From Halothiobacillus sp. (GTDB taxonomy: Bacteria; Pseudomonadota; Gammaproteobacteria; Halothiobacillales; Halothiobacillaceae), in contig JAGXHU010000013.1 of the NCBI GenBank assembly GCA_024636015.1, forward strand, positions 1 through 39,934: a DNA stretch of 39,934 nt, written 5' to 3'. Shown here piece after piece: positions 20,125-28,884 of this stretch. Within the stretch, counting starts at the first letter, position 1. Each line of letters opens with the position of its first letter. Position numbers and translations under genes: made by a program. The notes under the pieces were generated by a model, which saw nothing but the letters and a program-made list of their open reading frames with translations, ran no database searches and was not told the origin of the DNA.

Positions 20125-21057
20125 ATGCTGGCTTATTATGCCGATTGGGTGGCCCGCCTTAGCGCGCAGCACTATCTCGGTTATCTGAGTATTCTCGCGA
20201 TTATTATCCTGGCGCTACTGGGTGCTGGGGTTTTTTTTGTCCGCCGATCCTACTGGATTTCGAATACAGCGACATCCCGAATTGCGACTGCCCATCAGGG
20301 TTATGTCGAGATAGAGGGAATGGCCAAGGCGGCGGCGGGTGTTTTCCCGCTGGTGTCGCCGCTATCGGGTGAGGCATGTGTTTGGTTTGAGGTGTCGGTA
20401 GACCAGAGCGCGCAGTCAGATGAGGCATGGATAAACCGCAACCCCCGACGAATCTTCCATCAAAAAAGTGACAATCTGATTGTTGTTGATGATGGAAGTG
20501 GCGAGTGTGTGGTCAATCCCGACGGGGCAACTGTATACCCAGAGCGCGTACGGCACTGGCGTGGCGATACCGAAATGCCGTCACACGCCAGTGTCATTCG
20601 GTCAAACCCGCATTTTGGACGTTACCAATATACGGAGAAGTTGATCCTGGATCAGGATGCGATTTACGCGCTGGGATGGTTCAGGACGATTCGTCACGAC
20701 CCTCATGTGGCTGCGCAAGATGCCGTAAAGGCGTTACTTCAGGACTGGAAGCAAGACCCACGCAAGATGAAATCTTTCGATCGAGATGGGAATGGCGTCA
20801 TTGATGAGGAAGAATGGCGCACCGCGCGAAAATCGGCACGAGATCTCGTCTACCAGCAGCAAATAGATGCCATGGGTGAGGTGCAATCCCAAATCCATAT
20901 GATGGCAGACCAGGCCGGTAGCCAGCGACCATTTATCATCTCGGCGCTAGATCAGGTGTCGCTGGCTAAGCGATATCGGCGTTCGGGGTATGCCCTATGG
21001 GCAATCAGTATCGTATTTTTCTATCTGTGGGTTAAGGCTTTCTACCTTCGCGGGTGA
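20125..21057 (+). CDS. GIDE-domain membrane protein with an EF-hand loop
   Basis: A 310-residue protein with one membrane helix near each end (about 18-39 and 287-306). The body resembles the GIDE/MUL1-type domain: a start like ATAHQGYVEIEGMAKA, SPLSGEACVWFEVSV and DDGSGECVVNPDGATV, then a YTEKLILDQDAIYALGWF end. Between this and the last helix lies a canonical EF-hand loop, DRDGNGVIDEEE (219-230), with Asp219, Asp221, Asn223, Asp227 and Glu230 in the calcium-binding positions. It is in an apparent operon with lemA. The function is unknown; a calcium-responsive envelope role is inference. Confidence 0.75.
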   Translation: MLAYYADWVARLSAQHYLGYLSILAIIILALLGAGVFFVRRSYWISNTATSRIATAHQGYVEIEGMAKAAAGVFPLVSPLSGEACVWFEVSVDQSAQSDEAWINRNPRRIFHQKSDNLIVVDDGSGECVVNPDGATVYPERVRHWRGDTEMPSHASVIRSNPHFGRYQYTEKLILDQDAIYALGWFRTIRHDPHVAAQDAVKALLQDWKQDPRKMKSFDRDGNGVIDEEEWRTARKSARDLVYQQQIDAMGEVQSQIHMMADQAGSQRPFIISALDQVSLAKRYRRSGYALWAISIVFFYLWVKAFYLRG

Positions 21058-21089
21058 AGCGATCCCACCACCCATAGGGATGTCTATTT

Positions 21090-21869
21090 ATGCTCATCGC
21101 AACGTGGAATGTTAACTCCCTGAAGGTTCGGCTACCCCAGGTTCTGAGCTGGTTGGCTCAATGGCAGCCATCAATTCTCGGGGTGCAGGAACTCAAGCAG
21201 ACCAATGATGCCGTGGATGTCGCTGCACTACGGGCATCGGGCTATGAAGTTCTAATCAATGGGCAAAAAACCTATAACGGCGTAGCGCTGATCTACGATC
21301 CCGCATTGGGCGCGCCAACAAACATAATCACGGATATCCCCGGGTTTGAGGATCCACAGCGCCGGGTAATTGCGGCAACGTTCGGGACGCTACGCGTCAT
21401 CAATCTTTATGTTGTGAACGGTGAGTCGACAACTTCGGACAAGTTTATCTACAAGCAGCGGTGGTTGGATGCGCTCACTCGATGGATCGAGGTAGAACAG
21501 TCGCAGCACCCCAATCTCGTTCTGATGGGGGATTTCAATATTGCGCCCACCGATGCCGACGTTCATGACCCGGCTGCCTTTAAGGGGCAGGTATTGTGCA
21601 CCGATATTGAGCGCAACCATTTTGCGCAATGGCTGACGATGGGCATGATTGATACCCTGCGCTATTTCGAGCCGGAGAATGCCTGTTACACATGGTGGGA
21701 TTATCGAGCGGCCGGATTCCGCCGTGACCGTGGTCTTCGAATTGATCACATTCTTGTATCAGAAGCCTTGCGCCCGCGCTTGCTGCATGCGGAAGTCGAC
21801 CGTGAGGCACGTGGGTGGGAACGGCCCTCAGATCATGCGCCGGTACGTCTTTTGTTTGGTGCGGACTAG
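21090..21869 (+). CDS. xthA: Exodeoxyribonuclease III
   Basis: AP endonuclease and 3'-5' exonuclease of base-excision repair. The 259 residues have the EEP fold landmarks: ATWNVNSLKVRLPQVLSWL, the metal-binding Glu34 in LGVQELKQ, LVLMGDFNIAP, TWWDYRAAGFRRDRGLRIDHILVS, and the catalytic SDHAPV near the end. It lies 32 bp after the GIDE gene. It ends 2 bp from the glnE stop, convergently, with no terminator between. Confidence 0.96.
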   Translation: MLIATWNVNSLKVRLPQVLSWLAQWQPSILGVQELKQTNDAVDVAALRASGYEVLINGQKTYNGVALIYDPALGAPTNIITDIPGFEDPQRRVIAATFGTLRVINLYVVNGESTTSDKFIYKQRWLDALTRWIEVEQSQHPNLVLMGDFNIAPTDADVHDPAAFKGQVLCTDIERNHFAQWLTMGMIDTLRYFEPENACYTWWDYRAAGFRRDRGLRIDHILVSEALRPRLLHAEVDREARGWERPSDHAPVRLLFGAD

Positions 21870-21871
21870 AT

Positions 21872-24730
21872 CTAGATCGCGGAGCCGTCGTTTTCAGCGC
21901 CGAAAAAAGTTTCCCATGCCGTAATGACATCTCTGCGCTCTGTTTCAAAATCCACGATAGGTACCGTAAGCGGCTGATTGACCAACGTCCGCCGGTGGGT
22001 AGCATTGCGGAGTGATTGGTAGGCAGCAATCAGTCGGTCGCGAAGCGAGTCGCTAATAACCTTGGCATGGGCAAGCGCCTCCAACTGCCGAATGTTATCG
22101 GTGAATTCGATAATGTCCGGATGGTGGTGCGCATGACTGAGCAAGAGAAACTGAACAATAAACTCAATATCTGTGATGCCGCCTCGTCCAGATTTTAGAT
22201 GAAAATTGCTCGGTTCCGATTTATGTAACTCCGCGCGCATCTTCATTCGCATGGCGCGAATTTCCGTTCTTAGCCCGTCGGGATCCCTCGGGGTGCATAT
22301 CACTTCCCGTCGAATCGCCTTGAAGGCCGCTTCGATGGGCGGGTGGCCGCAAATAAAGCGGGCGCGGCACAAGGCCTGGATTTCCCACAGCCAAGCATGT
22401 GCCTGCTGGTATTGTGCAAACCCCTTGAGACTTGATACCAGTAGACTGCCGGCTCCGTCCGGACGCAAACGTGTGTCGACCTCATACAGGACGCCCGCAG
22501 GCGTCCTGATGCTGAGTGTATGAATGATTTTTTGCGCAAGACGTGCAAAAAACAGACTGTTGTCGATGGAGTTGGGGCCGGTGGTAACCGTTTCTTCACC
22601 ATCTGAATCATGAAGAAAAACGAGATCGAGGTCAGACCCATAGCCGAGCTCAATCCCACCAAGTTTGCCATAACCGATAACTGCGAAACCGGGTTCAAGG
22701 CATTCGTGGTTCGTTAGGGCTTTGGGTTTGCCATGGCGAGTGGCCAGTTTCGCCTGTGTTTGGCGCAGCACAGCCGCAAGAATAACTTCTGCGATCCAGG
22801 AGAGCTGGTCGGAAATCCGCATCACGGATAGAACACCCATCGCATCGGCCGCAGCGACCCGAAGAACAGAGAGTTGGCGGAAACGGCGCAATTCATCGAA
22901 TTGCCGCTCCTCGTCATCTGGGAAGCGCGCGAGCAACCCGTTTAAATCCGTGGTGAGATCCTGTACATCGGGCTGGGTGTATAAACCGTCGGGATCCACC
23001 AGTTCATCCAGCAGAATGGGATGCTGACGGAGTAAATCCGCAATCCAGGGGCTCGCGGCGCAGAGTTGAATCAGTTGTTTTAGGGCCTGCGGCTGTTCGA
23101 TAAGCAGCGCGAGGTAGACCGAGCGCCCAAGTACGGCGCTGATTAGGGTGAGGACCGCATCAAGGGTGCCGACAGGGGTTTCCTGGGCCGCCACCTCATG
23201 TATAAGATTCGGGATCAGCACATTGAGGCGTTGCCGGACGACATCACTCACGAGGTCAAAATGGTTGCGCTTCCAGGTTCGGAGGGTGGTGAGTGCTGCC
23301 GTAGGATCGGTAAACCCTTCCTGAGCGAGATATACGCAGGCGTGCTTCTCGGTAAGGGAGTCATCAAGCCAGAGGGTGAGTAATGGATCATCTTCTCGGC
23401 GCTCATCCCGATTCGTCTGCAGAATATCGCCAAAATAATGATGAATACGATTTCGGTGCGCATCCAGCGCAGGAAGAAAATCAGCCCAGCTGACAAAGCC
23501 CATAGCCGCCGCAAGGCGCTGCCGATCATCATCCATGACAGGCAGTGATTGGGTTTGCTGATCGTGCTGCATCTGCAGGCGATTTTCCGTGCGGCGCAGG
23601 AAGTCATAGCCGGCTTTGAGTTCGTCGACCATTTGAACAGGAAGCTGATTTGTTTCAGCCAGAACATCGAGGGTTTGTATGATGCTTCGGCTTTGTAGGC
23701 GCGGCTCGCGCCCCCCTCGAAGAAGCTGAAAGAGTTGACCAATGAACTCCACCTCCCGTATGCCTCCGGGGCCGAGCTTGATATTGTCAATCAAACCCTT
23801 GCGGTTCATTTCTAGTTCAATGGCCTTTTTCATGTCCCGTAATTGGGCAAAGGCACCGAAATCAAGGTATTTCCGATACACGAAGGGCTTCAGCAGCGAA
23901 AGCAGGTTTTGGCCGGCCGTAAAATCTCCCGCGATCACGCGTGCCTTGATGAAGGCGTAGCGTTCCCACTCGCGGCCCAGGGTGGTGTAGTACCGTTCTA
24001 GGGCATCAAAACCGAATGCGAGTGCCCCTTCGTCTCCGTGGGGACGGAGACGCATATCGACACGAAAAACAAATCCGTCACGGGTAACTTGATCCAGTGA
24101 TCGGATGATTTTCTGTCCGAGTTTGATAAAAAACTCGCTGTTGGTGATGGGGCGATTTCCATTGGTTTCCCCCTCGTGCTCGAAGGCAAAGATCAGATCG
24201 ATATCTGAGGAGTAGTTCAACTCACAACCGCCAAGCTTGCCCATGCCGAGCACCACAAGGCGCTGAGGACGTCCATCCGCATCACGAGGCACACCATGGC
24301 GGGCTATCAGGGCACGCTCGTGGGCATTGAGCGCCTGTTGGACACTCTGATCGGCGAGATCCGAAAGATCCCGTAGCGTTTCTGTCGTATCGGCCAAACC
24401 AGAAACATCCCGCCAGGCAATGCGAATCATTTCAGCGCGTCGGACTTGGCGCAGGCAGGCGTCCAGATCCTCAGGCAGGGTGATCGTTGTCAGGGCGTTA
24501 TCGAAGCGGCGTTGCAAATCACCCGGTGAATCGGACCGCGGAATTACGGGAACCAAGTAGGCCCATAGCCAAGGCAGTGTTTGCAGGCTATGGGCGACAA
24601 AAGGACTGATCGCTGTGACAAGACGAAGCTGGCTCAGCAGCGTTTCTTCGGCACTGGATGCACGAGCGGCTTCGATTAAGGCTGCATATTCAGATTCAGG
24701 CAGATCAATCATGGTGTGGTTGCTCGTCAT
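21872..24730 (-). CDS. glnE: Bifunctional glutamine synthetase adenylyltransferase/deadenylylase
   Basis: Controls glutamine synthetase by adenylylating it or removing AMP, in response to PII state and glutamine. The 952 residues carry two nucleotidyltransferase domains, each with the expected motif: GMGKLGGCELNYSSDIDLIF in the N-terminal deadenylylase and GYGKLGGIELGYGSDLDLVF in the C-terminal adenylyltransferase. Also seen are GPGGIREVEFIGQLFQLLRGG and GRGGITDIEFIVQFLLL. Length is normal. The start could be the ATG at 24730 or the one at 24712; neither has a clear Shine-Dalgarno. A 140-residue unknown gene lies 42 bp upstream on the same strand. Confidence 0.97.
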   Translation of the reverse strand: MTSNHTMIDLPESEYAALIEAARASSAEETLLSQLRLVTAISPFVAHSLQTLPWLWAYLVPVIPRSDSPGDLQRRFDNALTTITLPEDLDACLRQVRRAEMIRIAWRDVSGLADTTETLRDLSDLADQSVQQALNAHERALIARHGVPRDADGRPQRLVVLGMGKLGGCELNYSSDIDLIFAFEHEGETNGNRPITNSEFFIKLGQKIIRSLDQVTRDGFVFRVDMRLRPHGDEGALAFGFDALERYYTTLGREWERYAFIKARVIAGDFTAGQNLLSLLKPFVYRKYLDFGAFAQLRDMKKAIELEMNRKGLIDNIKLGPGGIREVEFIGQLFQLLRGGREPRLQSRSIIQTLDVLAETNQLPVQMVDELKAGYDFLRRTENRLQMQHDQQTQSLPVMDDDRQRLAAAMGFVSWADFLPALDAHRNRIHHYFGDILQTNRDERREDDPLLTLWLDDSLTEKHACVYLAQEGFTDPTAALTTLRTWKRNHFDLVSDVVRQRLNVLIPNLIHEVAAQETPVGTLDAVLTLISAVLGRSVYLALLIEQPQALKQLIQLCAASPWIADLLRQHPILLDELVDPDGLYTQPDVQDLTTDLNGLLARFPDDEERQFDELRRFRQLSVLRVAAADAMGVLSVMRISDQLSWIAEVILAAVLRQTQAKLATRHGKPKALTNHECLEPGFAVIGYGKLGGIELGYGSDLDLVFLHDSDGEETVTTGPNSIDNSLFFARLAQKIIHTLSIRTPAGVLYEVDTRLRPDGAGSLLVSSLKGFAQYQQAHAWLWEIQALCRARFICGHPPIEAAFKAIRREVICTPRDPDGLRTEIRAMRMKMRAELHKSEPSNFHLKSGRGGITDIEFIVQFLLLSHAHHHPDIIEFTDNIRQLEALAHAKVISDSLRDRLIAAYQSLRNATHRRTLVNQPLTVPIVDFETERRDVITAWETFFGAENDGSAI

Positions 24731-24772
24731 GGAGTTTGCAATATTCCACCATTTTGTCCTCTTGTGACGGTG

Positions 24773-25195
24773 TCAGTCGGAATCGCTGTTCATGCGGGTG
24801 TTTTCTGAAATATTTGGAGGGTCCGTCCCTTCGGATGAGTCCTCGCGTTTGAGGATGTAAATCAGGCACATATTGCGTGCATGATCAGAGCAGCGATTTG
24901 CGGCGCGCACGTGTTCGATTGTGCCGAGAAGGGATCGGGGACCTTGAGGCGCTTCGTCATCGTAGATCACAACCAGCCCATCCGGGGCGTCTAGCGGGAT
25001 GCTTGCGATGGTTACCGATTGAGAATCTTCATGGGTCAAAACGGCCACGTTGGGGGGCGCGAAGGTGTTAAGGGGCTGCAAGTAAACAGGACGGACTTCG
25101 TGGTTGTCACGACGATCTGTTGTAAATGCATTAATTACCGAAGCCAACTCTTCTGGACTCAGGCTGTGCGCAGGGGGCTCTTTGGATATTGTCAT
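24773..25195 (-). CDS. Unknown 140-residue protein upstream of glnE
   Basis: I do not recognise this protein. It is soluble-looking and acidic, with a short N-terminal helix (SPEELASVINAFTT), a middle part with alternating hydrophobics that may form beta strands (NVAVLTHEDSQSVTIASIPL and DGLVVIYDD), a helical part with two cysteines (NRCSDHARNMC) and a polar, probably disordered end. It lies 42 bp before glnE on the same strand, downstream of a pair of terminators, so it probably starts the glnE transcript. Codon use looks like that of its neighbours. Confidence 0.6.
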   Translation of the reverse strand: MTISKEPPAHSLSPEELASVINAFTTDRRDNHEVRPVYLQPLNTFAPPNVAVLTHEDSQSVTIASIPLDAPDGLVVIYDDEAPQGPRSLLGTIEHVRAANRCSDHARNMCLIYILKREDSSEGTDPPNISENTRMNSDSD

Positions 25196-25224
25196 AATAG
25201 GTATGATTCTACCTTCAAGCGGCC

Positions 25225-25248
25225 AAAAAAAACGATTGGAAACAATCG
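25225..25248 (-). terminator. Intrinsic terminator, second of a tandem pair
   Basis: CGATTG (25233-25238) and CAATCG (25243-25248) pair around GAAA. On the minus strand the hairpin is followed by eight T residues (25225-25232 complement). It lies downstream of the terminator at 25258-25286 and just before the 140-residue gene. Confidence 0.7.
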
Positions 25249-25257
25249 GTAAAATAA

Positions 25258-25286
25258 AAAAGCCGGGTACTTATGACCCGGCTTTT
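25258..25286 (-). terminator. Strong intrinsic terminator after the DsrE-like gene
   Basis: AAAAGCCGGGT (25258-25268) pairs perfectly with ACCCGGCTTTT (25276-25286) around a 7-base loop, with a T-rich run on the minus strand side. It is 66 bp beyond the stop at 25352. It could also work on the plus strand. Confidence 0.85.
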
Positions 25287-25351
25287 GTTGATTTGTTCTT
25301 AGGCGCCCCTTTGACCGCTGCTAGAGCGGGCAAGGGACGCCCGTGCCCGTA

Positions 25352-25822
25352 TCAGGGGCGAACGAGAATGTAACCGGCTTCAACCAGTTTTACGATCCGA
25401 ACGATACCGGATGGAACCTTGTGGGCTTCCGGGTTTAGCGCAGGTTCATAGCCCAGTTTTTTGGTCATTTTCTTCAACGAATTCTCGCACGCGGAGAAGC
25501 GAACACCTTGTTGAGCCAGCGCCTTTATCTTTGCCGCATTCGGATTATTGGCAAACAGCAAACCGACACCCGGCCCTAGCGCGACGACTTCGACGTCCGC
25601 GTCGGTACCGAACGCCTGCATCAAGTTCGTGGCCACATTCAGTGCAACGATTTGCCGTTGCGGATTTTCATCCGTGACCTGTAGCACGACGTGGTGAGCG
25701 GCCAGAGAATTGCCGCCAAGCGCGTCGATGGTCTTCGAATCAACGGCCGCCGCTTGTGCAGTCAGGGTGCTAGAGAGTAGCGCAAGGGCGAGCAGAGCGT
25801 TCGGGAGGCGAATTTTCAACAT
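25352..25822 (-). CDS. Secreted DsrE/DsrF-like family protein
   Basis: From the ATG at 25822 (Shine-Dalgarno GAGGA 7-8 bp upstream) the protein has 156 residues and a clear signal peptide: MLKIRLP, a hydrophobic LLALALLSS core, then TAQAAA with a likely cleavage site. The mature part resembles the DsrE/DsrF-like fold: HHVVLQVTDENPQRQIVALNVATNLMQ, VEVVALGPGVGLLF, and GVRFSACENSLKK with one conserved cysteine. Such proteins are linked to sulfur relay or thiol chemistry; a periplasmic role in sulfur oxidation is possible but is inference. An ATG at 25867 would add 15 residues that spoil the signal peptide. It is transcribed alone and ended by tandem terminators. Confidence 0.8.
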   Translation of the reverse strand: MLKIRLPNALLALALLSSTLTAQAAAVDSKTIDALGGNSLAAHHVVLQVTDENPQRQIVALNVATNLMQAFGTDADVEVVALGPGVGLLFANNPNAAKIKALAQQGVRFSACENSLKKMTKKLGYEPALNPEAHKVPSGIVRIVKLVEAGYILVRP

Positions 25823-26178
25823 GATTTTATCCTCGATGATATTTTTTAGAGTCCGTAGTTGTCTCATTTATTATGTTTTAAGCAGAGACTATGCCAGTTT
25901 AATCACAACTGGGGCTAAGAGGCAAAGCGGGTTTTTCAATTGATGCATTCAGGGCTGCGATACCGGTCCCATGCTTCGGATCCGTACCCAGTTACGCGGG
26001 TGCTCAAGATTGTTTTCTTGACGAAAAAAGTGGATAAGGCGATACTCGAAACAAACTCTTAACCCGTTAATGATATACATGCCCTTCCATCTGCATTTTG
26101 GTGGATGAGCGTGGGCCCGTTGTTCTCGCTGACTAGAATAGAACGCCGATTTATTTATTGAACGATCAATCTGCATTA
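25823..26178. promoter_or_regulatory. Divergent intergenic region before the phosphatase gene
   Basis: The stretch holds the leader of the DsrE-like gene and the upstream DNA of the phosphatase gene. An inverted repeat, CCAGTT (25894-25899) and AACTGG (25907-25912), could be an operator. A one-mismatch DnaA-like 9-mer is at 26028-26036, isolated. I see no gene and no clear promoter. Confidence 0.3.
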
Positions 26179-27015
26179 ATGACATTATTCAAACAGCTAT
26201 TAATTAATTCCGACGGAAGGGATTTTGTCGTAGGTGACTTGCACGGCAATCTGGGGCGCCTGGAAAAGGCCCTTGATTATCACCAGTTCAAATCGGATCG
26301 GGATCGGCTAATATCTGTCGGCGATCTGATTGATCGTGGTAGCGATTCCCTGAATACCCTTCGTTTATTGTCGGAACCCTGGTTCTTCTCGGTGGCGGGC
26401 AATCATGAGCGATTGCTGAGCCAGAACCGTTATGCGCTGCTGCGTCGCCAGTTGGACCCATTGACGAGAAATCGCCTGCATGAAGCCGGTGCACACTGGT
26501 TACTGGATGCCTATGACACCCTGAATGAAGATAAATGGGCTGATTTCATTACGGAAATCATGAATTTGATTGGGCAGATGCCGTTGATGATGCAGATCGG
26601 AAATGGTCCCGATGCGGTGGGCGTCGTGCATGCCGAGCTTCCGGACTGGGAGTGGAGTCGCAATGTGGCACGCCTGGAGCGGATCAAAAAGGTCAAGTTC
26701 TGGGATCAACCACGCGATGAGCCGAGCATTGAATCGATTCTCTGGGGGCGATCCCAGTTCCACTCATTGCTGCGGGGTGATCACAATGATCGCGTGGTCG
26801 AAGGCATTGCGTGGGTGATTTATGGACACAATATCGTGCATACGCCGCTGCGCGCCGGCAACCGACTTTGGATTGATACCGGTGCTTATGAGAACCAACC
26901 CGATCGAGGATTGTCTCTGGTGGAAATCGGCCCGGTTTTGACCGTGACGACCCATTTTCGTGACCTGCGTATCCGAACCGAGCGATTTAATGCCCCGGTT
27001 CCCGCCCGTTTTTAG
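26179..27015 (+). CDS. PPP-family metallophosphatase (PrpA/ApaH-like)
   Basis: A calcineurin-type phosphoesterase with the PPP motifs in order: VVGDLHGN (about residues 17-24), VGDLIDRG and AGNHE, then a late YGHNIVHTP metal-binding histidine and WIDTGAY. These residues hold two metal ions and catalyse phosphate ester hydrolysis. It resembles bacterial PrpA/PrpB protein phosphatases and ApaH; which substrate it uses cannot be told. I chose the ATG at 26179 (278 residues); a TTG at 26158 would add seven residues. Neither has a clear Shine-Dalgarno. A 77-residue unknown gene follows after 9 bp. Confidence 0.85.
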   Translation: MTLFKQLLINSDGRDFVVGDLHGNLGRLEKALDYHQFKSDRDRLISVGDLIDRGSDSLNTLRLLSEPWFFSVAGNHERLLSQNRYALLRRQLDPLTRNRLHEAGAHWLLDAYDTLNEDKWADFITEIMNLIGQMPLMMQIGNGPDAVGVVHAELPDWEWSRNVARLERIKKVKFWDQPRDEPSIESILWGRSQFHSLLRGDHNDRVVEGIAWVIYGHNIVHTPLRAGNRLWIDTGAYENQPDRGLSLVEIGPVLTVTTHFRDLRIRTERFNAPVPARF

Positions 27016-27024
27016 TCCGCCTAG

Positions 27025-27258
27025 ATGAGAGTTAATGTCGCTTTGAATACCGAACTGATTTCTGAATTAGATGAATTGAGCATTTCAGCGCTGGCGCGGC
27101 TTATCGAGTCGATAGCCGCTGAGCTGGCGCGCAGAGATGTGCCTCCGGCTGGGCAACCTGCGCCGGTGCTGGACGAGGGTGAGATCGTTCAGGTGCTCGC
27201 TTTCGAATTGAAGCGGCACCGCAAGCAGAAGGACGAGGTTTTCAATCCATTCGTCTGA
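27025..27258 (+). CDS. Small unknown protein following the phosphatase
   Basis: A 77-residue frame 9 bp after the phosphatase on the same strand. It reads as a plausible protein: an amphipathic helix-rich first half (LISELDELSISALARLIESIAAELA), a Pro/Ala linker and a basic helix (AFELKRHRKQKDEVFNPF). I do not recognise a family. The close spacing suggests cotranscription. No strong ribosome binding site is visible, so it may not be translated independently. Confidence 0.5.
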   Translation: MRVNVALNTELISELDELSISALARLIESIAAELARRDVPPAGQPAPVLDEGEIVQVLAFELKRHRKQKDEVFNPFV

Positions 27259-27312
27259 AGCGCGCCCGGACTGTTGCTGTCAATGAGCATGTTGATGGTT
27301 CTGAAACGTGCG

Positions 27313-28872
27313 TTATAAATCGTCCCGAATATTGCTTTCATCGTCTTTCGACGTGAATTCCGCGGCCGTTAGCGGTCGGCTTTCGGTCGTGAGGGGGGTG
27401 AGAATGGGGATTTCGTCTCTTTTGGCGTGAACGGCGCCCAGCTCGCGAAATTTGCGGGCGCTAGGGAGGATGCGACCTTCCAGCGCGCCAACGGATTGGT
27501 TGTAGGCGACGACAGACTGATCCAGGCTTTTCCCGACCCGCTGCCAGTGCTCCGCCAGCGTTCCGATACGCTCATAGAGCTCGCGACCCAGTTGAGCCAT
27601 CTCCTGGGCATTTTGGGCCAAGGCTTCTTGCCGCCAGCCATAGGAAACCGCCTTGAGTAGCGCAATCAAGGTGGTGGGACTGGCCGGAATCACCCTTTTA
27701 TCTGCACCATATTCAATCAATGTCGGGTCTTGCATCAATGCCGCCGAGAAAAATACCTCGCCGGGCACGAAGAGCACGACGAACTCCGGCGTGGGGTCGA
27801 ATTGATCGAAATATTCTTTTTTGCTGAGCTGGGTGATGTGTGTGCGGACTTGCTGAGCATGGTCGTTCAGGTAGCGGGCACGGTCTGCATCGTTTGATGC
27901 TTCAATAGCCTGTAGATAGGCGCTGACCGGCGCCTTGGCATCCACGATGATGCGCCGCCCGCCCGGGAGGTTCACGATCATGTCGGGACGAAGCCGGCCG
28001 TTTTCCGTTGATTGGCTGACCTGCTCTTCGAAGTCGCAATGCGCGAGCATACCGGCAAGCTCGACGACCCGTTTGAGTTGTACTTCACCCCAGCGGCCCC
28101 GAGTTTGTGGTTGTCGCAAGGCCCGGACAAGATCAGCCGTTTCCCGATGGAGCTGCGGTAGATGGATCTGCAAAAGATCATTGATTTGCTGATGGAGTGC
28201 CCCATAGGAGCTGGTGCGCACCTGTTCCAGCTGTCCAAGCTTCACGTCGAATTGATCCAATCGCTCACGGATCGGTTGGGTGAGTTGGCCGATGGCCGCC
28301 TGGCGCTGGGCGAGATCCTGTGTGGCCGCATTCTGGTACTGGGTGAGGTTTTCCTGGGCAAGTTTGAGGAAGGACTCATTATTTGCGTGCAGGGCTTCGG
28401 CCGAGAGTGCCTGAAAAGCCTGCTGAAACTGGGATTTGGCCTGTTCCAGCAGGGAGAGTTTTTCTGTACTGGTTTGTCGTTCCTGTATCAGGCGTTCCTG
28501 AAGCTCGGCACGCTGACTATCGTTCTGTCGGAGCTGGGCGTTGAGCGTATCCAGCTTCTGCTCGATGGCCCGTCGCTCCTGGTGAAGCTCCTCCATGCGA
28601 CGCCCCATGCCGGTCAACGTAGCCTGAGCGCCAGCCAGATCCACCGCCAGTGATTGTGCCTGCTTGAGTGCGGTCTGCCGTTCGAGGGCGAGGTTCGCGA
28701 TTTGGACCTCGTTGTGATGGAGCGCCTGCGCCTGCTGGATCAGGGTTCTGCGCGCTGCCCGGTTGGTGAGCGTCAGCGCAAACGTGATCATCAGCAACAC
28801 CAGCACGATGGCCAGACTGATCCATCCCCACATCGGGGGCAACAGCGTCAGCGCGGCCATCCAGTTGCTCAT
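27313..28872 (-). CDS. rmuC: DNA recombination protein RmuC
   Basis: The 519 residues start with a membrane helix (about 15-33), then a long coiled coil (about 40-190, Gln/Glu/Leu-rich) and the conserved RmuC domain with RGRWGEVQLKRVVELAGML, GRRIIVDAKAPVSAYLQAI and FVPGEVFFSAALMQDPTLIEYGADKRVIPASPTTLIALLKAV. RmuC limits inversions between short repeats; the domain has a restriction-endonuclease-like fold, but a nuclease activity has not been firmly shown to my knowledge. It begins 12 bp after purH on the same strand. Confidence 0.94.
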   Translation of the reverse strand: MSNWMAALTLLPPMWGWISLAIVLVLLMITFALTLTNRAARRTLIQQAQALHHNEVQIANLALERQTALKQAQSLAVDLAGAQATLTGMGRRMEELHQERRAIEQKLDTLNAQLRQNDSQRAELQERLIQERQTSTEKLSLLEQAKSQFQQAFQALSAEALHANNESFLKLAQENLTQYQNAATQDLAQRQAAIGQLTQPIRERLDQFDVKLGQLEQVRTSSYGALHQQINDLLQIHLPQLHRETADLVRALRQPQTRGRWGEVQLKRVVELAGMLAHCDFEEQVSQSTENGRLRPDMIVNLPGGRRIIVDAKAPVSAYLQAIEASNDADRARYLNDHAQQVRTHITQLSKKEYFDQFDPTPEFVVLFVPGEVFFSAALMQDPTLIEYGADKRVIPASPTTLIALLKAVSYGWRQEALAQNAQEMAQLGRELYERIGTLAEHWQRVGKSLDQSVVAYNQSVGALEGRILPSARKFRELGAVHAKRDEIPILTPLTTESRPLTAAEFTSKDDESNIRDDL

Positions 28873-28884
28873 GGTCGTCGTCGC

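Noticed and set aside
26028..26036. AGTGGATAA, a one-mismatch DnaA box
   Set aside because: It is isolated, with no partner box or AT-rich element of the kind found near 6.4 and 8.9 kb.
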